NCBI RefSeq assembly: GCF_905475465.1
Contig: NC_062241.1
Location: 5,890,001 to 5,954,000, forward strand
Origin: Pieris napi
Lineage: Eukaryota > Arthropoda > Insecta > Lepidoptera > Pieridae
DNA: 64,000 nt
Reading direction: 5' to 3'
Position 1 is the stretch's first letter. The number at the start of each line of letters is the position of its first letter. Shown one piece after another: positions 37,644 to 52,600 of this stretch. The translations under genes and the position numbers were made by a program. The notes below the pieces were generated by a model. It was not told the DNA's origin, did not search any database, and saw only the letters and a program-made list of their open reading frames with translations.

Positions 37644-40600
37644 CTGGAAGAGAAATCTACAATTAAATTGGTATACTTACTTAAGTTTTAAATGGTAGTG
37701 AAATTCAAATAGGGTACAATTATAATAACAGAAGATCTTCCTTAATAAACAATACCTGCTATCTTGGAGAGATACGGAGTAATCTACAGGTCCGTTATCT
37801 GTTCTTTCATAAGCATAATGAATTGGTGCTAAGTGTGGTGGTACGTGAGTCAAATGGGGTTGAAGAGTTGAGTTTGGCATCATAACTGGTTGATTCCCAT
37901 TTATGCAGACTTGTGGAGTTGGGGCATATTGCATAGTCGGCGGATACACTTGTATGTCTGGTGGTGGAGGGCCATACATCCTTGTTGCTGCTTCATAGGC
38001 CAAGCCGTAATGTAACTTCGACTGTACTGCATAGTAATGGTATAGCCAAGGGTTTGCTTTCATCACTGTTGCTTCCTGTTCGCTGTTGACAATGACAATA
38101 GAAATTATTAATATTATCTCATTTTTGTTGGCCAATATACCTAGATGATTATTTACACATAATTTTGGATTAGTGTTTCTACGCCGTTTCCATAAAAAAT
38201 CTTATAAAAAGGTTAAGACAATGAAATTGTATTTTTTAGGAATACTAATGTTTAGTTAAATAAAATCTTCGATGGAACAAACAAAAGACCTAAAGGGATA
38301 ATAAATGTTTCTTCAGGAGGGGTAACTGACACTATAATAATAGATAAAGAAATTGTGTTTAAATCGTTGTACGCTTTTTATTGAAACAGGTATTCGACCA
38401 TCAGCATATTTCGACTTTGTTACATGTTTTGCCCATTAGTTGGATCGGAGAATGGGTACCACTAAAGTTTAATGTTTATATTAAGTAGTGCGAAATCTAA
38501 AGAAATTCACACTTATTATCTGCAGGAACGTAGTTATTTGTCGGCACATTATTATTGGAAAATAGGTATAGAAAAATAATTGCGATTCTACTATTATTAT
38601 TCTTAAATATTTTAGTTTTTTTTCTAAGGTTTTAAAGACGTATGTTTATTATTGAACATTATGCCAAAAAATTAGGATATATGATGACTGATATATTGTT
38701 TACTCGATCATATGACCTTTTAAGTTAAGCGAAGACCTTTGAGATAATGCAGGCAGAGAAATGTCACAGTCCTGGAAACACTAGCTACTACATTGTAGTA
38801 TGGGCGTCGAGAAAATGAATGTTTGTATTTTATTATATTTATTTCTAAAGTGAATATATTTAATGTTAATTCTTTGCTCTACGAACTGAACCTTAATAAT
38901 TGAAGAAAGGTTTAATTACGAGTAGTTTAGACTATTTGTTCTTTAACCATTACCGTTTTATTTTTGTCCATGAATTTTTTATTGAATGAATGAATTAGTA
39001 TGGTCATGATAGCCGCAAGGCATATAATATAATAAATAATTTATGTAATTAGCACTACTATCAACAAAATCTGAGGTTCACATATTTGTTCTTATAACCT
39101 TTATTGATTACAACATTGTTAGTTATAGGTAGGTAAAATAAAAGGTAAATAGGTAGTAGTAGAAATAGTAATATAGTAATAGAAAGTAAACATTCGGGTT
39201 ACCAATAATATTTATGTAAGCTTTTAACACCTCTGACGACTACATAGTCGGGGAATTATCTGGAAAACATTTAAATAAAAAAATAATAATAAAAAAAAAC
39301 ATTGTTAGTTTTTGTTCCCGAGTAATTTTAAGTTTTTAATTCATTTCTAAAATACATGTGCGTATAACTCAAGTATTAGTACAGTATACCTTTACTAACT
39401 ATAATTATCTATTATTGGACAAATCGCTCTTACATTTACTGATATCTGGAATCAAAGGGTAAACGGATAAACAGTACATACATTGCATAATGAAATTGAC
39501 CTTCGAGAACGTGATTCATTAGACCTGTAGCTTTAATGTTTGTCTAGTACTGATTTAGGTTACCAGTGATGGAGTAATTATAATGATTAAATTTATAATG
39601 GAATTAGTTGAAGGGAAAGCTTTAAACTAACGGATAAATCGAAATGTCAAGAAATGATCGTTTGGGATTTGCTGCGCCCTGAGTGAAAACTTTTCTTCGT
39701 ACAAAATACCTGGTGTGTATGGAGATGTTGCTGAAAACCAACAAAACCCGGTTTCTAAATTCACCTTTCGGTACAGCGGTAAAACTATATTAAAACGGAT
39801 ACAAACTGTAGCTATTAATAGGTAACCAATTATGTAAAGCGATAAGAGATAGATATGTATAAGGAAATAAAAGGCTTATCTATAGATTCTAGACCAAGTC
39901 ACGGGCATTATCAGCAAGTTAAGACATTTTTGCTTAGCCCAGTAATTGAGATAAAACCATGTAAAGGCAGTATAGTATTTATCGTAAACAGCCGAAGAGG
40001 TATTATGATTACAGCCCGTACGTCGGTCGGTAATTATGAATTAACTTGTAATTGGTCAATTTTCTGTGGAATTATTTGTTCGATGGGTACTGTATGAGAA
40101 TTGAGATCTTGGGGCGTTGGTTTGATTATGGAGTCTAGATCGGATAGGCTAGTAGGTTTTTTTAATAATTTTATAGTATGTACATAAATGTATCTATATT
40201 AATGCTTTAATATTTTCTATGGCATAATACAGGAACGCGATGATTTAGTAAAACTAAGTAGACTTCTAGTAAAAACTGTTATGATATTTTCGTGATATTG
40301 TTAATTCATATAATATAACAATGAAAATTGTATTTACTTTATTTAATAATATACAAGCTCTAGAGGAAAGAGACGAATTTTTGTCATTATTAGGAGAATA
40401 CCGTTGTATTTAACAAATAATATTTATTTTAATTCTACCGCGAGTTTAAATAAACAAAAGATTAGCTAGAAGTACAAAATTTGTCTTATTTACTAATACA
40501 GCCATTTGAAAATAGAACTCCATGCACATTTGAACATGTGTGCGTGTGAATTAAATGTTACACTTTTCTGAAATTTTAATTCATTATATTATGGAAGACC

Positions 40601-43600
40601 TCTAGACGAATATAGCCTACAAATTGTTTTAGTTACTACTATGTAGGTTCTTAAAAATATATGAATCCATTATAGGTGCCCTTGTTTTCCACTGACCTCT
40701 ACAATCTCCTACATTTATTTACTGACAGTGACTGATGTATATTTTGAAGATGTTATTAGGTGGTAAGTATAAACCTTGTTTCTCAATTGAGAAATTAGAA
40801 ACGCTAAGTAAAAACGTAATACAATTTTTTTTGAACTTGAAACCTTTTTTTTTTAATCCTTGGTTTTTAAATATTGAGGATAAACTCACTTAAATATTTG
40901 GCCCCTTATTAGGGCCATGATTTTGAACCGCATACTTCATTTGGCTGAAAAATTTACTGCCATAATTTTAACACAAACTTCCCTATTAAGTTATCAATAC
41001 GAACAGAACCCCTACCACACAAATTTTATCAAAATCGTTTCGAGTTGTGAGCTTGTGTTTCAAACGTTTACTTAGCGTAATTTTTTCAATGCCTAAATTC
41101 TCGTGAATTGTAATGGTGTTTATTGCTTTGTGTTAATTAATAATTACATATTGTAATTGTAGTAATTATCTTTTAACATCTACAGAAATAAGACTTTATT
41201 GATGTTGGTTATATTTTTATAATTATCTTCTTATATTAATTCTGCCATTAATCAGTAGGAATGGGAGAATTAACCTGTTTACCTCAATGGAGAAGTTAGC
41301 GAAGTCCAGCCCTGCGATTCTGTAACTCACTTTTCGAACTCACACAGCGGTTTTCGCATCGGCGGACGCTCTCAAATCAGTCGTGAAGCAGACATTTTAT
41401 GATTTGGAATTCTGATAAACATTAAACTACAAGCTCCCACCTTTTCAGAAAATCATTTTCATCTTGCCGCACCATTCTTATGATGGTCTAAAATGTGTTA
41501 ATACTTTAAACGGGTAAAGTTCGTAGTAGGAGTAACATCGAATAAATATTGTAAGGGGGTGATTTATGAAGTTGAGGCGTCTAGCCGATCGAGCAAGCGA
41601 TGTTGCTATCCGATTTGAAATATGCTCGCAAAGGGCTATTGTTGTGATGTGAGAAACGGTGTTTAACAAGCGCCGCCTCTGATCAGCCAACTTTATTCCC
41701 AACCATATTTTATAGCAAGAAAACACGTGAAAACCAGCTAATTCTGTTAAATTACACGCTTCATATCTCGTTTGAGGGAATTGAATCAAGTTTGTTTTAT
41801 GCAGAAAATGATTACATTGTTTTATAAAGGGCTTAACAGGTTTGAATAATTATGAATTTGTATACGCGTAAATTCAATGTGGGAATAATTTAGAGTAGTT
41901 GTCAAACTACTTATTGATTTGAGTTCTTTTTTAATCAAAAGGAAGTAAACGCACAAACTGATTATCTCATGTTAAGTGATGCCCACATGACGGGCAATAA
42001 TGCCTGAAAGTTCGGACGCGTTGCTGGCCTTATAGAAATAATAATGTACATAATCACATACAGAAAATATCATACACATATTATTCACGAAACGATAAAG
42101 ATGAATTTAAACACGTCACAAAATCCCCTATATCTTATTTATTCCCAATGCTATTTGTCATGAAACTTACGTCCGTAATAAATATCAATTAGGTAGAAAC
42201 AACGCTGTTTCGGTAATGAGTGGTGAATTAATATCGCCAAAGTTCACGCTATGTCACCGACAGCTATATAATTCAGTTATCTAGCTCATTATGCAGTGAC
42301 TAAGAAGCGAATTAGTCGCTTGTACTGAGCCTCCGAGATTGTAAATCTAAATTAATATCAGCCGAGGTGACAGCTCGCTTGACCCAAACAATCAGCAGGC
42401 TAGATATCGAGTTTGGTGCGAGTTATAAGACATTATTTTAATCGATTTGCATAAAGCATTTTTGCTGAACGATTTTCGATTTTGGGTATAGGAGTACAGC
42501 GTGTAAAATTATCGTGCCACAATGTTCGTTCGCATACTCATTCGAAACGGCTAGACCGATTTTTATAAAATTTTATGTTTATATTCAGTAATTCTGAGAA
42601 TCGGACAACATCTATTTTTCATCCCTCTAAATGATAAGAGTGGTCCCAAGGTTCAAGGTGGTGGTAAATTTTTATTTTCATGTTTTAGACAAAGCTTTTT
42701 GTTTTTTTTTATGATACAACATACAAAAATAGATACAACCCCTAATTATTGTAGATAGTTATTTTTATTGAACTAAAAAAATGTTTCCTAGAAATAACAT
42801 ACATGGCAAAACAAACGTTTGCCGGGTCGACTAGTACCATATAATAAGTCGTGGATTTTTTAATAATAAAGCCCATTTAGCTGTGTACAAACAATACTTA
42901 TACACGTATTAAATTGTCAGTATTTAATATTTTATTTCAATGTCATGTTATAATTTTATATTTAACTTACAAAATGTAACCTGCTTATGTTAACTGGTTT
43001 TCGGACAAATAGGGATCAATTCGAATGTAAGTTCTAATAACTTACACCGCTCGGTGCGTTTGGTATTCCAAGCTCTACATTGTCCCCCGAATTGCATCAT
43101 TTGTCACATGTCCGAGTTTTTTTCACTTAACACTGGTATTCTTATTAGGCACGTGTATGTTAATGTAACAGATTCCGTCTTAATAGCAAATATTAAGAAA
43201 ATTCTTTGTTATGTTTGTTGATAGAGCAGTCCGGATTTGACTTTTTTATATGGTAGACAGATAACGGAATAGCCATAAAAGATGCCGCAGCCTTCGGTCA
43301 ACCTTGTAAGTGGGTGCGATGCCGGCCTTTAGTAGAGGATTAAGCCCTGTTTTTATAGCTTTTAAAGATCTCCACTGGAAGTCGATTCTACTAATCGTCA
43401 GTTTGTATAAGGAAATGCCTACAGAATGCCTACGCAACGAAGAGCTGTTCGAATCGTCGACGACCAGTCACTTTCCGAGCGGCTTATCCCATGGCGTTGT
43501 GTAGACATGTGGATGTCTGGACCTATACCATCTATACCATCTTATATTCCATACCATGGAGAGTGTTCAGTGAGTGGAGTTGTTGAGTGAGGACGAAAGC

Positions 43601-46600
43601 ATACGAAGTTCCACCCGTATTGAGAGTATCCATGGGTATATTTACATCAGATAAGCCACCTGCCCATTTGCCTCCTTTTCTTTTTTGCCTATTGTATTTA
43701 AAAAATAAGAAACCGACTGTGGAAAACTTTCAGCCATTGAAAACTGGAAGGTTATTACAATGGTCTACTACCCCATGAAAATGTTGGTATTAAATTAATA
43801 ACGTTGGGTGACTTTTCTTTTAGACTTTAACAAAAAATTCTGAAATAATTTCACAAGCATCCTAACCATAGATAAGAAAGAACAACAAGCATATGAAGTA
43901 AATCTTAATTTACATGACATAAGGACACTACAACTTAATGCATTTTTGAATTGAAACTCGTATAAAAGAGGATTGCAAATTGTCATCATGTCTACCGCCT
44001 ACATCATGTCTGTAAGATTTATGCGTCCAGAGGAAGCAGTCGCAAATTGGCGGGAAACGAGAAATATACGCTCCTCAATATTCCATTAAGTTTTGCATAG
44101 CTAGCAACTTGTTTACTGTTTACATACAATTAGGATGGATAGATTTTGTAATAATTTATGATTGCATAATTAAAATAGCACTAGCTATTCATGATATGTG
44201 GGATTCATTACACGTAAGGTAAATAGAACATTTCATTTATCATCTTCATGACATAACCAACATTGGTTGATATTAAAAATAGAGTGAGTTCATGTAAAGA
44301 GTACTTACTGCCTTGCGATTCTGTAACTCACTTTTCGAACTCACACAGCGGTTTTCGCATCGGCGGTCGCTCTCAAATCAGTCGTGAAGCAGTCATTTTA
44401 TGATTTGGCATTCTGATAAACAATAAACTACAAGCTCCCACCTTTTCAGAATGCCAAATCATAAAATGACTGCTTCACGACTGATTTGAGAGCGACCTCC
44501 GATGCGAAAACCGCTGTGTGAGTTCGAAAAGTGAGTTACAGAATCACAAGGCAGATACGATGTCATTTGTTTTCATTGTAAAAATATTTTATGTTTTACT
44601 GTTGTGGAACGTACTACCTTTATTCATATAAACATAATTGAAAATGTAAAAAGTTAAAAGCAAATGTTTATCATTGATATAGTTATCTTACCTTAATACT
44701 TGATTCGTGCACACAATGACTGGCCGTTGAGAATTCTCCAAATTATCTTTGAGCTGCAGCACAGCATGGACCCAGAGGAACTGACCACACCTCCGCTGCA
44801 GCCGGAGCAACGCTATGCACGATCTTTCTTGCTCTGATTGTGTTACTAAAAAGAGATACTCGGTTAGCATAAAAATAAAAGTTTTATTGTATACGGAAAT
44901 ATTTATTAAAATTAGTACAGTGGTGAACAAAAAACCACCTAGAATTGTATATAATTACTTATTTATATACTTTCGGTATTAATGCTAACATTTTACAGCT
45001 TGCGACGATAAAAACCCTTTTAATAAGACAAAAATAATTTTATTTTTAAGACACCTCTTGCCGCGCACTAAGACGTTATGAAACCAGCTGCTATTCCAGG
45101 TATTTCCGACTTAGGGGCGTTCAAAAGAAAAGGGTACCCATTAAAGGCCGGCATCGCACATGCAAACCTCCTGCGTGTCCATGGGCGGCGGTTAACATTC
45201 AACTAATACCTGCTCGTTTGCATCCTGTACCATAAAAAGTGAATATAATGCAGAATAGATTTAGTTAATTAGCGGGCCTCTAATAATTTAATATTTTAAT
45301 TGTACCAAAATCAAAAAATAACAACAACTTAACACGTTTATATCACGTGTTAATAGACTTGCATTGGATGAACATTAGTTGGCGATAGATAGATCCTGTC
45401 CTCTTTCCTCGTCGTAGTTTCGTCGTATTCATCTTAGCCTACAGAGTTTAACTAGCACGTTAAACTTTTCAATCTCTTCACCTGAACTTGATTTCTAGTT
45501 CATATTTGATATTTAAGTCTTCTTTATTTTTATGCATGCTCTGTTAGCTTTACGGTTTTGTAAGCATATTTTTTATGTTATAATTCCTGTTAGTTGACTA
45601 ATAAATAATTAAAATAATAACAATAATTTATTTCGACTCATACCACTATAAATAATTCTAGCGTCACTCATATCTTTGTCTAGACAAAGGTTACACCGAA
45701 AAAAATTGCTTGTCACTATAAGCCTAAGATTACTCATATTAGATTGAGTGTGAATTGTTATAATTGAATGGCTCTAATATACGAGTTAGTAAAGCGATTA
45801 TTAATGCTTATACTTCTGCCCATAAAGGGAGCTTAGAAGATATTATATAGTATAGTACAATAGACTATATATTCGTAGCACTAAAGCTGAAATTTGAATG
45901 AAAAAAAATCGCTTATTTCGACTCTGATGTTGTGATAGTAATTTACATAGTCCAAAAATGGTCCGTTCATTGACGCACAGCCAAATATGGCAGATCAGGT
46001 GTCTCGTCAAAAATTCTTGACGATCATATGTTGATAAGGCTTATTTGTTATTGACACTTCATTACCATGTATTATATATTATAAATTATAGTTGTGTGAA
46101 GTCTTATACAATTGTTTAAAGTTAAGTTGGAACAAAGAGTTTCTAACTTTACATTTTTACCGACATCAAAAGACTGAGGTAAACGTTGGGTTGGTATTGT
46201 GATTTTAATTAAGACCATATACCGTATCTGGAACTTAAAGTAACAGAGGTTTAAGATATTTCTTCATTAGGTAAGTTCTGTGATAAGTTATATATATTGC
46301 ATAACATACACGTATATTAATAGAAAAATATCCCAAGCCGAAAGCACGCAGGACACTTTGAGCGAAGTATTATTATTATTATTATTAATATATTAGTAGA
46401 TATTGCCAAGTGCAGGCAATATCTAGATTAGTTCAATCTTTCGATACGTTTCGCTAACCATTAAGAAAGTTATAAAGCTTAGATCTCTTGCTTAAACTTA
46501 ATTTGGTTTCAGAGGCTTGGAAATTATATTACCCTAACTTAACATTTGACGGCCCTGAGATACTTGCTTGTTGAAGATAGTTTTAACGACCACTAATACT

Positions 46601-49600
46601 GAGAGTAAGACTGAAGACTAATGCTTAGATATAGACACGAAACATAGCGCGAACTATGACTCCTGTATGTAATAATCAATTTTTGATGTACGAGAGCGGT
46701 GCCTCTTTTAAGAATCGTCCCCTAAGCGAATACAACGTTTTCGACATACATGTCACTATTACATGCATCCGTATAGGTACAGTGACGCGTTTAATTCAGT
46801 TTCACACAGAATATTCAAATAAAGCTGTAATTAAATCCAATAGTTGATTAGTATTAAAATATGAAAATTGTATTACATGATTGTACTATAAATCACGTTA
46901 CTTGGAGACTGAATGAAATATTGCACTTATATTATCCTTACCTTAACGGGATACATTAATTGAATGATATATTTTCTATATATCTTACTTAGCTGAAATA
47001 TATGAATTTGTAATTATGAATTATTTCGTTTATTAAAACCTAAATATAACAATGAAATATATAGTATTTACAATTTTCTTAACCTACATACAATAATAAT
47101 AATAATTAAAAATTAATAAATAGAAAATTCAAATAAATTTTAAAAGTTTGGTTCACGTGGCAGTGAACCTTTAACGCTGGCAGAATTGAGTTGAATTTGT
47201 ATAAGATAATATATAATTTAGATCGTAATTTGCATCATAATTAGGTACGTGAGTTGCATATATTTTTCATTAAATAAAACATTTTTTAGATTTACTAAAG
47301 AGTAAATCAACCTTAATCTTAAAGTAAATAATTATATAATAGTTTAAATGACCGATATACTAAAATGAAGTGAACTCATTCCCAATAGTATTATTTATTT
47401 AAATGAAATTGAAGTAATTTTCTGCTCATTAGGCTATAATAACCAATGACTAAATCGTAATATAATCCGAAATGATATGAACCACCTAAAAGTGTCATAC
47501 ATCTCCTAACTCTTCGAAACTCTTTAACTAATAAAGACAAACTAGCCGACTCAACCAACGTTGTCCTGTACACGTATTAAAAAGAAAAATTTCAAAACAA
47601 TGAGTAAGAAAAAATTACATTCTATTTGTAAATCTAAACCATTCTCGAATACACTTGAAAGAATTTCATAAAAATCGTTGTGTTGCATCACAAACACACG
47701 CACAGATTTATATAAAGAAAAATTATGAATTGTTATAGACTTCTTGGTAACCACATAACATTGCTAAGTCTCTGACGAACACTGTCAACGTACTATCGTA
47801 ATCCTAAACAAATTTGCAGACAGGAGAATAATAAATTATAATACAAATATATTTACAACAAATTAGTATCGTTTTCAAATGTACGAGATTGTCGCGAGAA
47901 ACTCGCCTGCTATAAATATGGATTTGCCTGAGGTCACAATTAAATATGCGTTCTATTTGCTTTACAGGACATCCGTGTGGGCTTAGGACCTTCGCTCTAT
48001 TCGTATTTTATTTATGTACTTGTGCGACACTGACCTGCGAACTTCCGTATACAGTCTTGCGTAAGTTGGTGGGTACTGTTTCTTATGCAAAATAGTTTAA
48101 TGTGCGAGACCTGTTCTCATGTGGATAAGCTTTTGAATTTCCAGTGTTTTGGTGTTTAAAAGTTGGTTTTAAATGGATTTGGGCTTGTTCAAACTTTGGT
48201 GTGAAGTTTAAGTACTACTAATTTTTTCATTTTTTTCAGCACTGCAAATACAATATATATCATATATTTTCTATAAAAATAAATTTAGATCCTATTTCTA
48301 GAGTTTTGGTGTTTAAAAGTCAGTTTCAAAAGGTCAAACTGTACTTTGAGATGTATAAGTAACGAGACAAAGAGTCACCAATGTAATCTAACCAAATATC
48401 TAACATTTTTACTATAATTTTGGATGTTTTTGTCTCCGGTCCTATAGAGAATAATACTCATAAGCAACAAACTACACTACAACGTGTATTCCAGACCGTT
48501 AATAAACTTCAGTCTAACTTCAACAGTCAACTTTTTTTTTATACTCAAGATGAGATACAAATTTCTATACTAACGTGCTTCAACGTAACCTCGTGTTGTA
48601 GGTAAGTATAATTTTATCTAACAAATATACCTACAAATAGTAATATCTCCATTGTTATATCATCTCCGTGTTATTTAATATCATAAAATCCGTTATGCAA
48701 ATATTTTATGGATTTAATTGATAATCAAGAAATACGTAAACTTATCGACCTGTAATACTTAGTAAATAGCGTACGACATTTATTTAAGAATGCGATAAAT
48801 CACTTATAGGCGTTGATTTAATTAAGATCGATTTATATCAACCGTAAAAGTAGTTTTCCTTATATTTATAAATGTATGCAACTTTATTTTGGTCAGTGAA
48901 ATTCTTAATCTCTTATAACATTTTAGTTATTAAAAACTTGGATGTTTTATGATTCAATGTTATTCAAATTTATACACGTTATTTGTAGATTAGAATGCTA
49001 ACCGTATAAGGTTATTAAATACGCTACTTAAAAAAGGTATTTCAATTATAAAAATATTTTGTGATAAATTCATATCATAAGTAGTAACTTATTGATAAAA
49101 AATAAATCAGTTTGAACAAAAATCTGTGTTTTTTCAACACAGCTTAAATACAATTTGACAGAAAGAAATGAAAGAGTACTTTAGCTAAAAAAGTGAAATA
49201 AGACTTATTTTTATGAAGAAAGGGGGGGGGGGGCTTAGCTTGTAATTAAAAAGTGAAATCGAGCTCCTTTTTAAGAGAAGAAAGAAGATTATATTTTAAG
49301 AAAATTATATTATAAATTTCCTTTTATATACAAACTTATATGAATATAAAACAAAGACAATTTTAGTTTTGTTTAGTAAAATAGAGTAACTTAACACAGG
49401 CCCTAAGGATTATTAGACTATATAGATCGAAATCAGCAAAGTTATCTTAGACTACATTCAACGTCATATTCCACCATACGTCATTGTATTAAAACGATGC
49501 CTGAGCTGCGTAGGAGTTGGTAATAGTAATAAGGGCTCAGATAGTTATTTGTGCAATCTTCAATGTTGGTTTTAGATTGTTTGACGAGCTGAAATTGCGG

Positions 49601-52600
49601 TTACATAGCAACATAGCGTTTATCTTTTGCAAGTTATATGTATGACCTGCTTTCGTTGAGCTTAATCGTATTATTTTGTCTAATTGGTATTAAATTAATA
49701 CAGAAAAATACCTACGTTCGTTACGTTACGTTATGTTATGTATCTATGTATACATAGATTATATATTATTTTGAATACGAAAGTGTTTTCGTATGGTATA
49801 TTGATTTTTTAGCAAAAGAGATTTTTAATGAGAGAGAGTGAGGTTATTACTGTAAACTAATGTTTCGTTTAAATTTTGTGTTTGTTCTTGTAATTAAGTT
49901 TTTCTTTTAAATATTATATATATATATGAGTGGAACTTATCTCATTTTATAAATTTATTTTAGAAAGTACTATCAGTTGTACAATTTGTGATATTTTAAA
50001 ATATTTTCTAACAAAGAATTGCAAATTACCACTCTATAAAGATTAAAAGTTTGGTTATATCTATTACGTGCGCACTTGTACTTTGGCAACGATTTAATCG
50101 CTCACGTAGAGACGAGCGTGCACGCGAACTCACGCGCATTCGTCAAGTGCACTTTCTCTAGAACGTGAGGCAAAACGATAGATTAGCGTTGTTGACACAT
50201 ATTATTATAATCTATTGATGTTACGTGGGACAATTTCGGCTTTTAGAAAAAATACAATACTCAATACACACACATAAACACAAAAGAAACCTTACATCTT
50301 ATGTATGTGGTGATAGAGAAAGAGAAATGTAATGATATATAAGTTGAAATAGTAGTGAAAATTTAAGAAAGAAGAAATAATATGACGCCCTATGCCGTAT
50401 GTGTTCCGGTAAGCATTAACTTTAGCCATAGAAACTTTATAAAAAAAATTAATTTATCTTGTCATAGAAATGACAAGTGAAATGTGTTAAACAAAAAAAT
50501 ATTAACATAAGTACTACTGTTTATTTGGTAATCAAAAATAAAAATAAGTATTTTTAAATCTCCGATTAAATGTGCAAGTCAAAAAATAGTTTTGCAAAAC
50601 TCTGATTACGAAACAATATTTCAAGGAAAGTGTTCATTAATCATTGAGGTATTCTAATTGCCAGTTATGTAGGCCACAAACAAACAATTAATCACTGACT
50701 ATTAGTTAAATGCTAAACATCAAACGGGAATCTAAGAGCCTTAGATTGACATAATGTCATCGGCTTAAGTTGATATTTAAGGATAAGTAGACTAGCCTTA
50801 ATAAATCCAAGATTTTCTAGCTTTGTTTCATAAAGTACTGATCTTAGAATGCTCTATTTAAACTCAAGTTGGTAATCGGGACTTTATATCCAAGGTAATA
50901 AGACTTTTTGAAAACAAAATATTGTTCTTTATCCAGTTTTAGTTCCACAGATTAACAAAACCTCTTTGTATACATATATATAATATTTTGTATAAAATCT
51001 CGTGGATGATTTTACAATATTAAAACAGTTGTGGTTGGTTTCGTTTGTCTCTCTTAATAATGTATTTTGTCGCCTTGTGTATTTTAATACAAGTTTTGTA
51101 TTACCCAAATATAAGGTGTAAAGAATTATTACGTCAAACCATCATCACACGACACGACAATCACCAACCAACACTGAAACTCTAAGTTAGTGTAATAATT
51201 TCCTGCTATCTATCTTATTCAGCTCTCGCTTGGCCTTTAATAAAATATAATTGGATGGTTGAAAATATTGTAACAAATTGGTTTAATAGCTTCGTTTTGT
51301 TCCGATGAAACTGATAAGTGAACGGACTGTAACATTTGCAGTATTGTTTAAAGGGTAATAAAATAACGTGGGAATTCACTGTAATTATATTGATGTGCCT
51401 GAAATATACCTTGTTCAGATTCCGTTGATGAGTCTCTTATTACGACATCAAAGCTGTATCAAGTACTTAATATTCGAATCGAGAAGAGCTCTTTAGGTTA
51501 GCCCAAAGTTGCGATACTTAGCTCTAAGTATAATTTCCTTATGTTAAATCCGTTTCTGAGAAACAGGAGTCAGTAGACGCGCTAAGCCTCGTTTTTAAAT
51601 CTCGCCCTGAATCCTAAGCCTCACATTCACATTGCAGGATGAAGTTCTTTATGTTTTTGTTTAAGATAATCAACACTAAAGTATGAACGTAACCTGTATT
51701 TAAGTAAAGTTGAATCTGACACAAAGGGTTGTTAAACTATTATTCTGTATATAACATATGAAATAAAAAAAAAATTGAAAAAAAATTAAATTTAAAAACA
51801 GGAAACACTTTAATCATGACGCGATATAATATCATTAATATTTATTCATATACCTTATAGTAAAGCAATTATATCTATAACTTACTTAGTCTATGCTTTG
51901 TCTGAGCCTCCTTACAGCAATCAGGATGTAAAAGGTGGTACCAACTAACTCCATGCAGCGCGCTGCGGTCCCATCCCAGGTGCCATTCACTACTGGACAA
52001 ACAACACACGATAATTTATTAACTTCTAAACTATTAAATTTTATAAAGAAAACTACAGTTATAAGGAACTACTTTGATATTAATTCAGGTCTTACCCAAA
52101 AATACGTTGAGACCGACGCGACCAAATGTTACTAAAAAGTTCTATGACGTGTAACAAATTTCCATATATTTTCGATTGGTGTTAGTGGGTAACGCATGGC
52201 GTAAAGTACATTTGGCTAAGATCCTAGATGACATATGACAGAGACAACAGTTACTTGAAACTAATCATTCAAAATATACGTACTAACACAAGAATTGTAA
52301 TACCAATTAAAGTATGAATGCAAAAAATATGAATGAATAGAAAAATCCTATCGATTACAAAAGTCGGAACTAGTTTGTGCAACTGACAAGGCCTGTGTGA
52401 TTGATTGATTCTTTGACCCGAAACGAATGTTTGTTTTATCGTGTCAAGTACACTTTAATTATATTTATCGTATTTAAGATTAAAAATTCGATTATAATGG
52501 TTTTGACACTTTCACGCGTCTTGATATTATTATTTCGCTTGGTCTAATAAACCTGTTATATTTGAAACAATTTTGTGTCGGGTTCTAAGGAGTTCAAAAA

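Larger units (their letters stand above)
38083..44691 (-). other. dysfusion-like intron c-d (6,609 bp)
   Basis: No gene supported. The intron holds a foldback element (44308-44554) and its partial relative (41313-41456), a Helitron-like fragment (42520-42834), a short interspersed repeat (41945-42035) and an unclassified CpG-containing stretch at 43260-43500. A GC-richer, low-repeat segment at about 42190-42450 may be regulatory. Confidence 0.8.
44846..51885 (-). other. dysfusion-like intron b-c (7,040 bp)
   Basis: No gene supported. It contains a reverse-strand short interspersed repeat (45118-45235), an (ATT)n tract near 46370-46386 followed by a small hairpin, a 12-base G run (49222-49233) and a CpG-rich patch at 50095-50175. 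Confidence 0.8.

Noticed and set aside
41478..41789. 103-codon minus-strand frame next to the half foldback
   Set aside because: No recognisable domain; it is in the large intron of the dysfusion-like gene beside repeat sequence and looks accidental.
51935..52135. 66-codon plus-strand frame
   Set aside because: It is the antisense shadow of the dysfusion-like 107-bp PAS exon.
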